A stretch of DNA of 51,512 nt from Flavobacteriaceae bacterium (GTDB lineage Bacteria > Bacteroidota > Bacteroidia > Flavobacteriales > Flavobacteriaceae): NCBI GenBank assembly GCA_029243385.1, contig JAQWSC010000003.1, positions 1 to 51,512 of the forward strand. Direction: 5' to 3'. The position numbers were made by a program, and so were the translations under genes. Shown piece by piece: positions 9,031-16,622 of this stretch. Numbering within the stretch: position 1 is the stretch's first letter; each line of letters opens with the position of its first letter. The notes below the pieces were generated by a model that was given only the letters and a program-made list of their open reading frames with translations, ran no database searches and had not been told where the DNA came from.

Positions 9031-9657
9031 ATGAATTTACTTAAAAAAGGAATTTTTTTCCTACTAGCTGCAACTGTAATAGTTGCTTGTTCTGACGACG
9101 ATGATCCAGTAGTAACTCCACCAACAGGAGGAGATGGCGGTGGCGATGGTGACACAACCGTAGACATGAGCGATCATCCTTTAGCAGACTCTTCTTGGAG
9201 CCTTGCTGCAGAAGCTGGAGCTCTTAAGGTTGGACCCTCAAAAACGGATCTTTCTTGGTGGGCATTGCCTGCAGAAGGAGATGGTAATGTAACATTACGT
9301 ACTTGCCAGACTGACGATGTATTTACATTCAATGCTGACGGAACTTATTCTGTTGCTCTTGGTGATGACACTTGGCTTGAGACTTGGCAAGGAACTGATG
9401 TCGCGGAAGGATGTGGTGCTGCAGTAGCTCCTCATGCTAGCGGAGACCACACTTGGTCTGGTGACGGTACTACATTTACTCTTGTTGGAGAAGGTGTTTT
9501 TATCGCGCTCTCTAAAGCAAACAACCAAAACCAAACAGGTACTCCTGATGCAAACTCTATTCAGTATGAGTTTGCTCTTGATGGTGAAACACTTGAGGTG
9601 TACCTAACAGGCTTCCAAGATGGTGCTTACTGGTATTACAAGTTGTCTAAACAATAG
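9031..9657 (+). CDS. Small surface lipoprotein of a glucan locus, probable glycan-binding accessory protein
   Basis: The 208-residue product has a lipobox with Cys20 (VIVAC) followed by SDDDD, the kind of acidic run that exports lipoproteins to the cell surface in Bacteroidota. A Gly/Asp/Thr linker follows. The folded part (about residues 50-208) carries the aromatic-rich motifs DLSWWALP, LETWQGTDVAEGCG and HTWSGDGTTFTLVG. From memory this domain recurs beside flavobacterial laminarinase genes, but I cannot name a characterised member. It occupies the usual SusE/SusF slot after SusD, so a glucan-binding role is likely but inferred. A strong terminator follows, so it appears to end the susC-susD transcript. 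Many codons are G/C-richer than in its neighbours, probably reflecting high expression. Confidence 0.7.
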   Translation: MNLLKKGIFFLLAATVIVACSDDDDPVVTPPTGGDGGGDGDTTVDMSDHPLADSSWSLAAEAGALKVGPSKTDLSWWALPAEGDGNVTLRTCQTDDVFTFNADGTYSVALGDDTWLETWQGTDVAEGCGAAVAPHASGDHTWSGDGTTFTLVGEGVFIALSKANNQNQTGTPDANSIQYEFALDGETLEVYLTGFQDGAYWYYKLSKQ

Positions 9658-9686
9658 TATTTAATTGACTATAGTTTAGCCTATTT

Positions 9687-9720
9687 AAACATACGGTCTT
9701 TCTAGACCGTATGTTTTTTT
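9687..9720 (+). terminator. Strong intrinsic terminator between the lipoprotein and the laminarinase
   Basis: The arms at 9687-9699 and 9704-9716 are perfectly complementary over 13 bp with a TTCT loop, followed by a run of seven Ts. Only 24 bases separate it from the next start codon. Confidence 0.88.
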
Positions 9721-9744
9721 AATTTTAATTTTAATTCAACAACT

Positions 9745-10575
9745 TTGAATCACAATCCTTTTTTCTTTATCCTTATTTGTTCCTTTTTTTTATTTTCTTG
9801 TGGAGGGGATAAAAGTGCTGAAAGTATAGTTGTTATTCCAGATCAAAACAACAACCCTGGATCAGGAGATAACGATGAATTGGTATGGTCTGAAGAGTTT
9901 GATTATGAAGGGTCACCTGATAGCAGTATTTGGACTATCGAACAAGGCGATGGGTGTCCTGATTTATGTGGTTGGGGGAACTTTGAAAAACAGTATTATA
10001 GAAAACAAAATATTGAAGTTTCTGAAGGAACTCTAAAAATCAACATAAAAAAAGAATCTTATGGAGGTAAATCTTTTACTTCTGGAAGAATGAAATCTCA
10101 AGGAAAATACAGTCTTACCTATGGTAAAGTTGATATCAAAGCCAAATTACCAAAAAATACAGGCACATGGCCTGCCCTTTGGTTGTTAGGAGAAAGTGTT
10201 TCTTTTTATTCCTGGCCGACCTGTGGAGAGATCGATATCATGGAACAACGTGGCGATAACAAATCCGTTGTGTTAGGAACTTTGCATTGGGGCGAGAATT
10301 GGGAAAACCGAAAGGAGTACAGTGAAGATTCTCCATCTGTTGATGGATTAACAGATGATTGGCATATTTATTCTGTTAATTGGACAGACACCTCAATAAA
10401 AATATATATAGATGATATTCTGTATTATACGATGAATATTGACCAATCGCACCCTTTCAACGATCCATTCTTTTTTGTATTGAATGTAGCAGTGGGCGGA
10501 ACACTAGGAGGCGATATACCTTCAGATTTTCCTAACGATGTAATGGAAATTGACTACATCCGAGTCTATCAATAA
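9745..10575 (+). CDS. GH16 endo-beta-1,3-glucanase (laminarinase-type) lipoprotein
   Basis: The 276-residue protein starts at a TTG, the only start that keeps the lipoprotein signal (FFFILICSFFLFSCGG, Cys19). The single catalytic domain fills the rest. The GH16 signature is GEIDIMEQRG with nucleophile Glu162, Asp164 and acid/base Glu167; the extra Met in EIDIME is the beta-bulge form typical of laminarinases. TGTWPALWLLG and the C-terminal NVAVGGTLGG and MEIDYIRVYQ are also family motifs. It should cut beta-1,3-glucan at the cell surface and feed oligomers to SusC/SusD. It sits directly behind a strong terminator with almost no room for its own promoter, so expression may depend on read-through. 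Neither a CBM nor a type IX secretion tail is present. Confidence 0.93.
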   Translation: MNHNPFFFILICSFFLFSCGGDKSAESIVVIPDQNNNPGSGDNDELVWSEEFDYEGSPDSSIWTIEQGDGCPDLCGWGNFEKQYYRKQNIEVSEGTLKINIKKESYGGKSFTSGRMKSQGKYSLTYGKVDIKAKLPKNTGTWPALWLLGESVSFYSWPTCGEIDIMEQRGDNKSVVLGTLHWGENWENRKEYSEDSPSVDGLTDDWHIYSVNWTDTSIKIYIDDILYYTMNIDQSHPFNDPFFFVLNVAVGGTLGGDIPSDFPNDVMEIDYIRVYQ

Positions 10576-10596
10576 TTTTTCTTATTCTTATTTCTC

Positions 10597-10616
10597 ACTA
10601 CTTAGTAGTTTTTTTC
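10597..10616 (+). terminator. Weak hairpin plus T-run after the laminarinase
   Basis: ACTAC-TTA-GTAGT (10597-10609) is followed by seven Ts. The stem is only 5 bp, so termination may be partial; the MFS gene begins about 100 bases later. Confidence 0.4.
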
Positions 10617-10718
10617 AATTCAATTTTTAAACCCTTACTCACACTTCTGAATTGATACAATTCATTGTGGATAGTAGTCACAATATCTTTATCTTTATCA
10701 AAAACAAAAAGGATATTG

Positions 10719-12269
10719 ATGACTAAAAAAAGTATTTTCATTGCCTTTGTAGTCTCTCTAGGAGGCTTTTTATTTGGGTTTGATGCAGGGATTATTTCAG
10801 GAGTTGTTTCCTATGTAGGTCCAGAGTGGAACCTCACTGATGCTCAAATGGGTTGGGTCGTTAGTTCACCCTCCTTTGCCGCAATGATTGCCATGCTCAT
10901 TGCTGGAAAATTAAGCGATCATATAGGGCGAAAAAAAATACTGTTATATGTTGCCTTTGCTTATGCGCTTTCGGCGCTCCTATCGGCCGTAGCAACTTCT
11001 TACGAAATGCTTTACATAGCCCGAATGATTGGCGGTCTAGCTTTTGGATCGGCACTGGTTTTGGCACCAACCTATATTGCAGAAATAGCCAATGCTTCCA
11101 ATAGAGGAAAACTCGTTTCTATTCAACAGCTCAATATCGTATTTGGATTCTTTGCCGCTTTTTTAAGCAACTACTATTTAAATAGTATGAACTCGTCCAA
11201 CAATCCTTTTTTTACGGATGAAACAGTTTGGCGGTGGATGCTCGGAATTGAATTGGTCCCAGCGTTACTATATTTCTTTGCTCTTTTCTTCGTTCCACGA
11301 AGTCCGCGTTGGCTGTTTAGCAATCAGCACACTCATGAGGCCACTGCCGTTTTAACACAAATACACGGTTTTGAACAAGCGCAAATCGAGGCAGCTTCCA
11401 TTCAACAATCCATCAATCAAAACACGAATGCTACAAAAACATCTATTTTTGAGTTGTTGAAACCCGCGCTGCGATTCATACTCATTATAGGATTGGTATT
11501 GGGAGTCCTTCAACAAATCACAGGTATCAACGCCGTGTATTTTTATGCAACGTCTATTTTTAAACAAACCGGAATCGGAACAGACGCCGCTTTCTCATCC
11601 GGAGTACTTTTGAGTTTTACAACCGTCGTATTCACCTTTGTCGCTATTTTTCTGATTGATAGAATGGGTCGAAGACCTCTTTTGCTCATAGGAATGGCGG
11701 GAATTGCAACCAGTCTTTTGGTATGTGCTTATGGCTTTTATAAAGCCAAATACAAATTGACTTCACAAGAAATAGCGGCATTTCAAAATTTCCAACCAGA
11801 ACGATTGAAACCGCTTGAAAACAAAATATACACCAGTGACGTTGCCTTCAAAAATGAGGTAAAAGCAGTTTTAGGAAATCAAGTGTATGCCAAAAACGAG
11901 GGTGCTATTCTGGAAGCCGCAACCGAAATGAACGCCACCATTGTTCTGTTAGGAATACTTGGGTTTATTGCCTGTTTTGCGTTTTCTTTAGGACCAGTAA
12001 TGTGGGTAATGTTATCCGAACTTTATCCCAACGCATATCGGGGGCTTGCTATTGGCGTTATTGGATTTGTCAATTCGTTTACCAGTTGGGGAGTACAGCA
12101 ACTTTTTCCATGGGAATTATCGCAACTCGGAAGCGCTCTAACGTTCTTTATTTTTGGAGCAATTGCTTTTGTAGGCTTTTTTGTTTTATTAAAAATACTT
12201 CCCGAAACCAAAGGAAAAACATTGGAGCAAATTGAACAAGAGTTTGTGAAAATTGACCCAAAAAAATAA
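10719..12269 (+). CDS. Sugar-porter family MFS permease
   Basis: The 516-residue inner-membrane protein has twelve predicted helices and the sugar-porter signatures: GFLFGFDAGIISG at the start, DHIGRKKIL, PRSPRWLF, QQITGINAVYFYA, DRMGRRPLL, SELYPNAYRG and PETKGKTLEQIE. It resembles proton-coupled glucose/xylose porters and probably takes up the sugar released by the locus. I chose the ATG at 10719 (MTKKSIFIAF) because the open frame upstream from 10665 adds a non-membrane leader. A hydrophilic insertion of about 65 residues between the helices near residues 345-410 (KLTSQEIAAFQNF...) is longer than in the E. coli homologues. The glycosidase gene follows after 23 bases, so the two are probably co-transcribed. 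Confidence 0.92.
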   Translation: MTKKSIFIAFVVSLGGFLFGFDAGIISGVVSYVGPEWNLTDAQMGWVVSSPSFAAMIAMLIAGKLSDHIGRKKILLYVAFAYALSALLSAVATSYEMLYIARMIGGLAFGSALVLAPTYIAEIANASNRGKLVSIQQLNIVFGFFAAFLSNYYLNSMNSSNNPFFTDETVWRWMLGIELVPALLYFFALFFVPRSPRWLFSNQHTHEATAVLTQIHGFEQAQIEAASIQQSINQNTNATKTSIFELLKPALRFILIIGLVLGVLQQITGINAVYFYATSIFKQTGIGTDAAFSSGVLLSFTTVVFTFVAIFLIDRMGRRPLLLIGMAGIATSLLVCAYGFYKAKYKLTSQEIAAFQNFQPERLKPLENKIYTSDVAFKNEVKAVLGNQVYAKNEGAILEAATEMNATIVLLGILGFIACFAFSLGPVMWVMLSELYPNAYRGLAIGVIGFVNSFTSWGVQQLFPWELSQLGSALTFFIFGAIAFVGFFVLLKILPETKGKTLEQIEQEFVKIDPKK

Positions 12270-12292
12270 ACCCCTTTTACAATACCTTGAAT

Positions 12293-13528
12293 ATGCACAA
12301 TCAACCCTCCAAAGTAACTTTGACACAATCCAACGGCAATTACCAATTGAGAGTAAACGGAAAACCATTTTATATCAAAGGAGGAGGGCTTGAGTTTGGC
12401 GATATAGCGTCTTTGGCGACGCATCACGGAAACTCTTTTCGAACATGGCGCACTGACAACGGCCAACAATCTGCCCTCCAAGTACTTGATGAAGCCCACA
12501 AATACGGTCTTATGGTTACTATGGGAATCGAAGTAGCCCGCGAACGCCACGGGTTTGATTACAACGACACAGCAGCTGTTCAAGAACAAAAAAACCAAAT
12601 CCGAGAACAAGTCCTGGCGCTTAAAGATCATCCAGCCCTTTTGATTTGGAGCATTGGCAACGAACTGAATTTACATTATACCAACCCCAAAGTATGGGAT
12701 GCGGTCAACGAGATTTCTATAATGATTCATCAACTGGATCCCAATCATTTGACCACGACCCCCTTAGCAGGAATTACACAAGAAGAAATAACTCTTATAA
12801 AAAACCGCGCTTCCGATTTAGACCTATTATCTATTCAAGAATACGGTAAATTGATGACCCTTCCAGAGCGAATCAGAACCTATGGATGGGAAGGCGCGTA
12901 TATGGTTACCGAGTGGGGTGCCACTGGACACTGGGAAGTTCCTAAAACTTCGTGGGATGCTCCCATTGAAGAAAACAGTCATACCAAAGCACAGCATTAT
13001 TTGAAAAGATATCAAAATGCCATTGCAACTGATACGCAACAGTGTATCGGGTCGTATGTGTTTTTGTGGGGACAAAAGCAAGAGCGAACACCAACCTGGT
13101 ACGGATTGTTTTTGGAAGACGGAAAAGAAACCGAATCTGTTGACGTAATGCATTTTTTGTGGAGCAACGAGTGGCCTCAAACAAGATGCCCTCAAATCAA
13201 TGATCTTACAATCAACGGTAAAAAAGCAATTGAAAATGTTGTTTTGTCTGCCGATTCGTTGTGTAAAGCTACTTTTCAGATTACCTCTTTACACCCCAAA
13301 CACGCGTTGCATTACCGTTGGGAAATCCTTTTTGAAAGCACCGATTTAAAAGAGGGCGGTGATCCCGAAATACGCCCCAATTCTGTCCCTTTTCAAATCG
13401 TTTTGCAACAGCCGGAAGAATTGCTTTTTAAAACTCCAAAACTGACCGGAAAGTATCGATTATTCTTTTATTTGGACGATGGAATTTCAAAAGCAGCAAC
13501 GGCCAATTTCCCTTTTCAAGTAAAATAA
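12293..13528 (+). CDS. Clan GH-A glycoside hydrolase (GH2-type TIM barrel), no signal peptide
   Basis: The 411-residue protein has an (alpha/beta)8 barrel of clan GH-A. The likely acid/base is Glu124 in WSIGNELN and the nucleophile is Glu207 in MVTEWG. The start resembles the C-terminal barrel of GH2 enzymes (LRVNGKPFYIKGGG, SFRTWRTDNG). A beta-sandwich-like tail covers about residues 300-411. ATG 12293 is preferred to the TTG at 12287. No signal peptide or lipobox is visible, so it appears cytoplasmic, which matches its place behind a sugar permease. The family is uncertain: a barrel plus C-terminal Ig-like domain also fits endo-beta-1,3-glucanases of GH158, and GH2 or GH5-like assignment remains possible. 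A role in intracellular cleavage of imported beta-glucan oligomers is inferred. Confidence 0.78.
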   Translation: MHNQPSKVTLTQSNGNYQLRVNGKPFYIKGGGLEFGDIASLATHHGNSFRTWRTDNGQQSALQVLDEAHKYGLMVTMGIEVARERHGFDYNDTAAVQEQKNQIREQVLALKDHPALLIWSIGNELNLHYTNPKVWDAVNEISIMIHQLDPNHLTTTPLAGITQEEITLIKNRASDLDLLSIQEYGKLMTLPERIRTYGWEGAYMVTEWGATGHWEVPKTSWDAPIEENSHTKAQHYLKRYQNAIATDTQQCIGSYVFLWGQKQERTPTWYGLFLEDGKETESVDVMHFLWSNEWPQTRCPQINDLTINGKKAIENVVLSADSLCKATFQITSLHPKHALHYRWEILFESTDLKEGGDPEIRPNSVPFQIVLQQPEELLFKTPKLTGKYRLFFYLDDGISKAATANFPFQVK

Positions 13529-13586
13529 CAACCCCCTTTGTTGGTTTTTTGGGCTCTTTTACCTTGATTTTTACTTAACAATTCCA

Positions 13587-13712
13587 CAACCATTTAACGA
13601 TCCATTCTTTATCTTGCTCAACGTTGCTATGGTAGGTACATTGGGTGGCGCCATAGACCCTGCCTTTACAGAAGACGTTATGGAGATTGATTACATCCGA
13701 GTATATCAATAA
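13587..13712 (+). pseudogene. Relic 3' end of a second GH16 laminarinase gene
   Basis: The frame starting at 13587 translates to 41 residues (PFNDPFFILLNVAMVGTLGG ... MEIDYIRVYQ) and a TAA stop. It aligns without gaps to the last residues of the GH16 protein encoded at 9745-10575 (PFNDPFFFVLNVAVGGTLGG ... MEIDYIRVYQ). The catalytic EIDIME region and the rest of the domain are absent, and the frame upstream is closed by a TAA at 13521-13523 without a usable start. The DNA is similar but not identical, so this looks like an old paralogue or a replaced GH16 gene that was deleted except for its tail. Confidence 0.85.
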
Positions 13713-13734
13713 CTGAATCAAAAAATAGATTTCT

Positions 13735-13763
13735 AAAAAGACGGTTTATCCGTCTTTTTTTTT
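13735..13763 (+). terminator. Intrinsic terminator at the end of the glucan locus
   Basis: AAAAAGACGG (13735-13744) and CCGTCTTTTT (13750-13759) pair around TTTAT and run into Ts. It lies just after the GH16 relic and may be the terminator of that lost gene, now serving the permease-glycosidase transcript. Confidence 0.85.
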
Positions 13764-13813
13764 GCTAATAAGATTTCAATCCAATAATGTACCTTTGAAC
13801 AAATGAATCGTTT

Positions 13814-14323
13814 ATGGTACGGACACTAATTTTGATGATATTGGCATGGAGCATAGTAAGCTGTAGCACGCCAACTACTTCTAAAAAAGAGACAACTCCT
13901 GATACAGTAGCGAATGATCCTTTTTTTGATCAAAAAACGGTTTCACTTCTTTCACTCAATACAGAGGCAGAAAAAGTATTGGAAAACTGGAGTGCAATGA
14001 AAAATGTATTATCCAATCTGGAAACGCTTCCAGAAGTAAAGCAAAACACTCTTGCATTTCAACTAAAAACCTTATCAGAAGAGGTGTTGGAAATAAAAAC
14101 CAATACACTTTCTGAACCTTTCAATCAACCCGCTATTATCAGTCGTTTTAAAGTAATTAAAACATTTGTTCTAAAAGCACACCTTACCGATGCGAGCCTC
14201 TATTCCTCTCCACAATTCAAAGAAAATATAACGCAGATACTTATCGCTTACAATGCATTTGTCAATCAGCTTAATGTGGTGGTAAAAGAAACCATCAATA
14301 CCGATACAATTATTGATTTTTAG
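13814..14323 (+). CDS. Hypothetical lipoprotein
   Basis: The 169-residue product has a lipoprotein signal ending in SIVSC (Cys17), then a Thr/Ser/Lys-rich linker and a mostly helical remainder rich in L, E, K and N. I recognise no family. The heptad-like spacing of Leu and Val suggests a helical bundle or coiled coil in the periplasm. It stands alone between the terminator of the glucan locus and a convergent gene on the other strand. The function is unknown. Confidence 0.75.
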   Translation: MVRTLILMILAWSIVSCSTPTTSKKETTPDTVANDPFFDQKTVSLLSLNTEAEKVLENWSAMKNVLSNLETLPEVKQNTLAFQLKTLSEEVLEIKTNTLSEPFNQPAIISRFKVIKTFVLKAHLTDASLYSSPQFKENITQILIAYNAFVNQLNVVVKETINTDTIIDF

Positions 14324-14346
14324 GAATTTCTAACAAAGAAAAAGAC

Positions 14347-15153
14347 TCAAAGTGTTGGATACTGAAAGCGGTAGTCCAAATCCGCTACCAAATGCGCAGC
14401 GTCAATTGTTTTGTTTTGAAGGGTGGGTTCTGATGTGAACTCAGGAACAGGAAGTGAACGCTTTATCGCTTCTTTTGTATAGTATTCCTTTTTGCTAGGG
14501 TGAAAAGGAGCAACTGCACAATAGGTTTTGCCCCAAAAAGAACCGCTCACAATTTTTTGAACAATGGCAATACAGTCTTTTTGGTGAATCAAGTTGATAG
14601 GCGCCTCGCCGTTTTTGAGTTCTTTTTTCCCAGAAAGCATAGTAGCTGGATGTCTGTCATTTCCAATAAGTCCGCCCAAACGAAGCAGCGTAGTTTTAAA
14701 AGCAGTTGAAGCTTGCAAAAGCTGCTCAACCTCCAACAGCTGCTTTCCGCTTTCGGTAGAAGGTTTAGGGATTGATAAAGCACTTACTACTCCTTGTGAA
14801 TTTCCGTAAACCGATGTGCTGCTAACAAACAATACTTGCTGTATAGGCGATTGCTCAATATAAGGGAGCAAAACATGTATTTTTTCCACAAACGATTCAG
14901 AAGACTTTCCTCGCAATCCAGGAGGAATGTTTAGAATGAGGGTGTCGATTTTGTTTAAAAAAGACACAACCGTGTTAGAAACAGTATGAGCCGTTAAAAC
15001 CACATGATACGAATCAATTCCTGCATCTTGAAGCGTCTTGCATTTGGATTCGGTAGTGGTAGTTCCCAAAACAGAAACTCCCTGACTCGCCCATGATTTT
15101 CCTAAAGGAAATCCTAGCCAACCACAACCCATAATGCCTATTTTTTGACGCAT
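14347..15153 (-). CDS. NAD(P)-binding epimerase/dehydratase-like protein (YeeZ-type SDR)
   Basis: The 268-residue protein starts with an N-terminal Rossmann loop (KIGIMGCGWLGFPLG) and continues as an extended short-chain dehydrogenase fold with the segment SSTSVYGNSQG in the position of the catalytic Ser/Tyr strand. The usual YxxxK pair is not clear, as in YeeZ-like proteins, so the reaction is uncertain. I chose the ATG at 15153 (MRQKIGIMGCG) because it begins just before the nucleotide-binding strand; the open frame extends to 15192 with a non-conserved leader. It is convergent with the lipoprotein gene and divergent from the CBS gene. Confidence 0.78.
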   Translation of the reverse strand: MRQKIGIMGCGWLGFPLGKSWASQGVSVLGTTTTESKCKTLQDAGIDSYHVVLTAHTVSNTVVSFLNKIDTLILNIPPGLRGKSSESFVEKIHVLLPYIEQSPIQQVLFVSSTSVYGNSQGVVSALSIPKPSTESGKQLLEVEQLLQASTAFKTTLLRLGGLIGNDRHPATMLSGKKELKNGEAPINLIHQKDCIAIVQKIVSGSFWGKTYCAVAPFHPSKKEYYTKEAIKRSLPVPEFTSEPTLQNKTIDAAHLVADLDYRFQYPTL

Positions 15154-15230
15154 AAATCCCAAAAATACAGTTTTTTCAACTGTAAATTTCATTTAAAATG
15201 AGTATATTGGGTTAACTAAACTAAAAATCG

Positions 15231-15692
15231 ATGGCAGTAAAAAGTTTCCAAGGGCCCCGTGCAGAGCAAAAAAAAGAGTCGAAAGAATCCATTTTGGTTT
15301 CGGATTATATGACCAAAAAATTGATAACCTTTTCTCCCAATCAATCCATTTTGGAGATCATGGAGCAGTTTATTCAACACGGAATTTCTGGGGGACCTGT
15401 TGTAGATGCTTCGGGCAAATTGGTCGGAATTATTTCTGAGGCAGACTGTATGAAACAAATTTCTGACAGTCGCTATTTTAATATGCCGATTTTAAACAAA
15501 CAGGTTTCGTATTTTATGACTTCAAAGGTGCAAACCATTTCCCATGATGCGAGTATTTTTGAAGCAGCTTCCTTATTTCATTCAAACAGTCGCAGGCGAT
15601 TGCCCGTAATGAATAACGATAAACTCGTGGGTCAAATTAGCCGTAAAGATGTGGTCATTGCTGCCCTAAAATTATGCAGTCAGAGGTGGTAG
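15231..15692 (+). CDS. CBS-domain pair protein
   Basis: The 153-residue protein is essentially two CBS motifs: VSDYMTKKLITFSPNQSILE with GISGGPVVDASGKLVGIISE, and VSYFMTSKVQTISHDASIFE with RRLPVMNNDKLVGQISRKDV. A stand-alone pair usually binds adenine nucleotides and acts as a sensor, but the target is not visible here. An N-terminal basic tail (residues 1-20) is unique. The stop directly abuts the stop of the minus-strand zinc-ribbon gene with no spacer. Confidence 0.88.
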   Translation: MAVKSFQGPRAEQKKESKESILVSDYMTKKLITFSPNQSILEIMEQFIQHGISGGPVVDASGKLVGIISEADCMKQISDSRYFNMPILNKQVSYFMTSKVQTISHDASIFEAASLFHSNSRRRLPVMNNDKLVGQISRKDVVIAALKLCSQRW

Positions 15693-16040
15693 TTACTTTC
15701 GTTTTACCAACGCATACCAGTCGTTGTCGAGTGTCAAATATCCTTGATCGTAAATAAAATAATAGACATTTCCCGCTTGGGTTGTGTATATACTTGTGTG
15801 GTATTCAAACTGAAAACCTAGGTCAAGCAGTTTTTGTTTGTGGGTTTTGGTTTTGTCGTTAGGGTTGAGCGATGAAAGAATACGATAGTTTTTTCGAAGC
15901 CGATTGTTGATAGTTCGAATTAGGTTGTTTTGATCTTGATTTTTCCGATTGTTGTATGCATTTCGACACGCATCTCCACAAAATTTCTTATCAGTACGAC
16001 CAATAATCTTGTCTCCGCATTCAGGACAGTTTTTTTCCAC
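15693..16040 (-). CDS. Small zinc-ribbon protein of unknown function
   Basis: The 115-residue product has four Cys in a zinc-ribbon arrangement (CPECGDKIIG ... KKFCGDACRNAYNN), then a basic helix and a compact aromatic C-terminal part (YHTSIYTTQAGNVYYFIYDQ). Similar proteins are widespread in Flavobacteriaceae without a known role. I chose the GTG at 16040, giving MEKNCPECG, over the TTG at 16061, because that TTG lies inside a good promoter -7 box. It runs divergently from ssb and its stop touches the CBS gene stop. Confidence 0.72.
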   Translation of the reverse strand: MEKNCPECGDKIIGRTDKKFCGDACRNAYNNRKNQDQNNLIRTINNRLRKNYRILSSLNPNDKTKTHKQKLLDLGFQFEYHTSIYTTQAGNVYYFIYDQGYLTLDNDWYALVKRK

Positions 16041-16058
16041 GGCAAGCTGATTTACAGT

Positions 16059-16088
16059 CAAATATACAATAAAATATCTAATTACAAA
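16059..16088 (-). promoter_or_regulatory. Putative promoter of the zinc-ribbon gene (TTTG-N18-TATATTTG)
   Basis: On the minus strand TTTG (16088-16085) is followed after 18 bases by TATATTTG (16066-16059), a good match to the Bacteroidota -33/-7 pattern. The predicted transcript begins near 16055, about 15 bases before the GTG at 16040. Confidence 0.55.
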
Positions 16089-16214
16089 CGGTTACAAACG
16101 CCTGTATTCGATAACAAACAACAAAAAACCGACTCTTATACTAGGAGCATCTCATCTTTGCCTTGCAGTTCAGTAGTTGAATTGACTCGATTAATAACCT
16201 TTAAATTTTTTACA

Positions 16215-16541
16215 ATGAACAAATTATCTAACAAAGTACAATTGATTGGTCATTTAGGACAAGATCCAGAAATCGTCAAGTTTGATGACGAAAACCAACT
16301 TGCTAAATTCACTGTTGCTACCAACGAAGTGTATAAAAATGCACAAGGCGAAAAAGTAACAGATACGCAATGGCACAATGTGGTAATGCGTGGAAGATTA
16401 TCTGAAATCGCTGAAGAATTTTTGTCAAAAGGCAAACAGGTAGCGGTTGAGGGAAAATTGGTGCATCGTTCCTACGAGAACAAAGAAAATGAAAAGCGTT
16501 TTGTGACAGAAATACATGCTTACGAAATGAAACTTTTGTAG
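16215..16541 (+). CDS. ssb: Single-stranded DNA-binding protein, short form
   Basis: The 108-residue protein is one OB fold with the SSB pattern: NKVQLIGHLGQDPEI, LAKFTVATNE, DTQWHNVVMRGRLSEIAEEF, KGKQVAVEGKLVHRSYE. It coats single-stranded DNA. It ends at HAYEMKLL and has neither the flexible linker nor the acidic C-terminal tip (usually ending in PF) that recruits partner proteins, so it is probably a secondary SSB. The ATG at 16215 opens the OB fold; the open frame upstream from 15930 is an artefact of stop-poor intergenic DNA. Confidence 0.92.
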   Translation: MNKLSNKVQLIGHLGQDPEIVKFDDENQLAKFTVATNEVYKNAQGEKVTDTQWHNVVMRGRLSEIAEEFLSKGKQVAVEGKLVHRSYENKENEKRFVTEIHAYEMKLL

Positions 16542-16564
16542 CGTTTTCATTTTTAGAAAAAAAC

Positions 16565-16598
16565 ACCCGTTGGTATTCTTGCTAGCGGGTATTTTTTT
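16565..16598 (+). terminator. Bidirectional intrinsic terminator between ssb and metG
   Basis: ACCCGTTGGT (16565-16574) pairs with GCTAGCGGGT (16581-16590), including G-U pairs, and is followed by seven Ts. A-rich sequence on the 5' side provides Ts for the minus strand, so it can also end metG transcripts. Confidence 0.8.
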
Positions 16599-16622
16599 AA
16601 TAGCAACTGACGGTCAAATCTA

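Noticed and set aside
12023-12631. Minus-strand open frame of 202 codons
   Set aside because: It lies entirely antisense to the MFS permease and glycosidase genes and shows no protein features.
12293-13528. Firm GH158 assignment of the glycosidase
   Set aside because: Only the clan GH-A catalytic pair and a C-terminal sandwich can be seen; the family cannot be fixed without a profile search.
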